DNA from: Thermoplasmata archaeon
Lineage (GTDB): Archaea; Thermoplasmatota; Thermoplasmata; Halarchaeoplasmatales; Halarchaeoplasmataceae
Direction of reading: 5' to 3'
NCBI GenBank assembly: GCA_019594195.1
Contig: JAFDTP010000047.1
Span: forward strand, 1 to 13,775
DNA length: 13,775 nt
A model generated the notes under the pieces. That model ran no database searches, was not told the DNA's origin, and was given only the letters and a program-made list of their open reading frames with translations. Both the position numbers and the translations under genes were made by a program. The stretch's first letter is position 1. Every line of letters begins with the position of its first letter. Below, one piece after another: positions 13,111-13,775 of the stretch.

Positions 13111-13775
13111 TTATTCAGGATAGTATTCGTCTATGAATTTTTGGTCTATCCTTTTAAGCTCTTTCTTCGGTATTATCGTTAACAGTTCCCACGCAATATC
13201 TAGAGTTTCCTCTATACTCCTGTCCTCTTCTACTCCTTGATTGATGAAGCGCTCCTCGAACTCTTCAGCGAATTCTAGATACAGCTTATCTCTGTCACTT
13301 AACGCTTCTTCACCTACGACAGCCACTAGATCTCTAAGGTCAAGGCCTTCAGCGTAGGCTGCATAGAGCTGATTGCTGACAGCTGAATGATCATCCCTAG
13401 TTCTTTCTTCGCCTATACCCTCTTCCATCAGTCTCGACAGGCTCTCGCCGGGAGTTATGGGAGGTCTTATACCTTTCCTATGCAGCTCTCTAGAGAACAC
13501 TAACTGACCTTCTGTTATGTACCCCGTAAGATCGGGGATAGGATGAGTGATATCATCATCTGGCATGGTCAAAATAGGGATCATCGTTATCGAGCCTTCT
13601 CTGTTCAAGATCCTACCTGCCCTTTCATAGATATTAGCCAAGTCGGTGTACATGTAGCCTGGATAGCCCCTTCTACCCGGGACTTCCTCTCTCGCAGCAG
13701 CTATCTCTCTCAATGCTTCACAGTAATTAGTCATGTCGGTCATAATCACTAATACCTGCATATCTTCTTCGAAAG
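13111..13775 (-). CDS. atpB: A/V-type ATP synthase subunit B, C-terminal part (partial)
   Basis: Subunit B is the non-catalytic nucleotide-binding subunit of the archaeal A1Ao ATP synthase head, alternating with catalytic subunit A. Only the last 221 codons are in the window; the reading frame continues past the edge and the Met at 13761 is internal. The family core is unmistakable: [43 protein letters not shown], and [26 protein letters not shown]. The usual C-terminal helical domain ends [20 protein letters not shown]. The gene is convergent with tiaS, 20 bases between stops. No subunit D gene follows it, unlike the common A-B-D order. Confidence 0.96.
   Translation of the reverse strand, partial: FEEDMQVLVIMTDMTNYCEALREIAAAREEVPGRRGYPGYMYTDLANIYERAGRILNREGSITMIPILTMPDDDITHPIPDLTGYITEGQLVFSRELHRKGIRPPITPGESLSRLMEEGIGEERTRDDHSAVSNQLYAAYAEGLDLRDLVAVVGEEALSDRDKLYLEFAEEFEERFINQGVEEDRSIEETLDIAWELLTIIPKKELKRIDQKFIDEYYPE

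Noticed and set aside
1..13775. mobile elements, CRISPR arrays, defence or toxin-antitoxin genes
   Set aside because: No transposase, integrase, regularly spaced repeats or defence-type domains were found; every long gene belongs to a housekeeping or transporter family.

Overview
The window is a densely packed stretch of archaeal chromosome, most likely euryarchaeal. It encodes the small subunit of the D-family DNA polymerase, a KH-less beta-CASP ribonuclease (aCPSF2 type), a Gar1 + TFB pair, aIF1A, archaeal Trm112, Tsr3, TiaS and the B subunit of an A/V-type ATP synthase. Arg codons are mostly AGA/AGG and Ile codons often ATA. TATA boxes of the TTTATATA type lie about 25 bases before many gene starts. 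Several proteins are rich in Asp and Glu (TFB N-terminus, Nif3-like protein, aIF1A), which could mean salt adaptation. I cannot name a genus.

Layout. 65-1549 (-): DNA polymerase D small subunit and its T-rich terminator. 1679-2902 (+): divergent beta-CASP RNase. 2963-3853 (+): archaeal A24 prepilin peptidase. 3987-5174 (+): gar1-tfb operon with a strong TATA box and an upstream inverted repeat. 5210-5282 (-): tRNA-Asn(GTT). 5394-9140 (-): a tightly packed run in the order Nif3-like protein, ABC ATPase, ABC permease, ubiX (ubiX may have its own promoter). 9141-9331: divergent spacer with a nested inverted-repeat element. 9332-9808 (+): HPP-family membrane protein. 9874-10442 (+): aIF1A, then Trm112. 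10450-10953 (-): Tsr3, convergent with Trm112. 11125-13090 (+): RDD/zinc-ribbon membrane protein and tiaS, one base apart. 13111-13775 (-): C-terminal half of ATP synthase subunit B, cut by the window edge. No gene-free stretch exceeds 300 bases.

The content is mainly information processing. It covers replication (PolD), transcription initiation (TFB), RNA decay (aCPSF2), rRNA pseudouridylation and aminocarboxypropylation (Gar1, Tsr3), methyltransferase activation (Trm112), translation initiation (aIF1A) and tRNA-Ile2 wobble modification (TiaS). A few membrane and metabolic genes are interspersed. I see no mobile element, CRISPR array or defence system.

The most interesting signal is at gene starts. 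Four genes (polD small subunit, ubiX, HPP, aIF1A) have an ATG exactly 8 bases upstream of a candidate start. That ATG opens a three-codon ORF whose TGA overlaps the start as TTGA or ATGA. The RDD gene has a 13-codon version of the same arrangement. These could be leaderless mini-uORFs acting by termination-reinitiation, or only a by-product of start-site sequence bias. The second signal is a 52-base nested palindrome set that could fold as a three-way junction between the Nif3-like and HPP genes.
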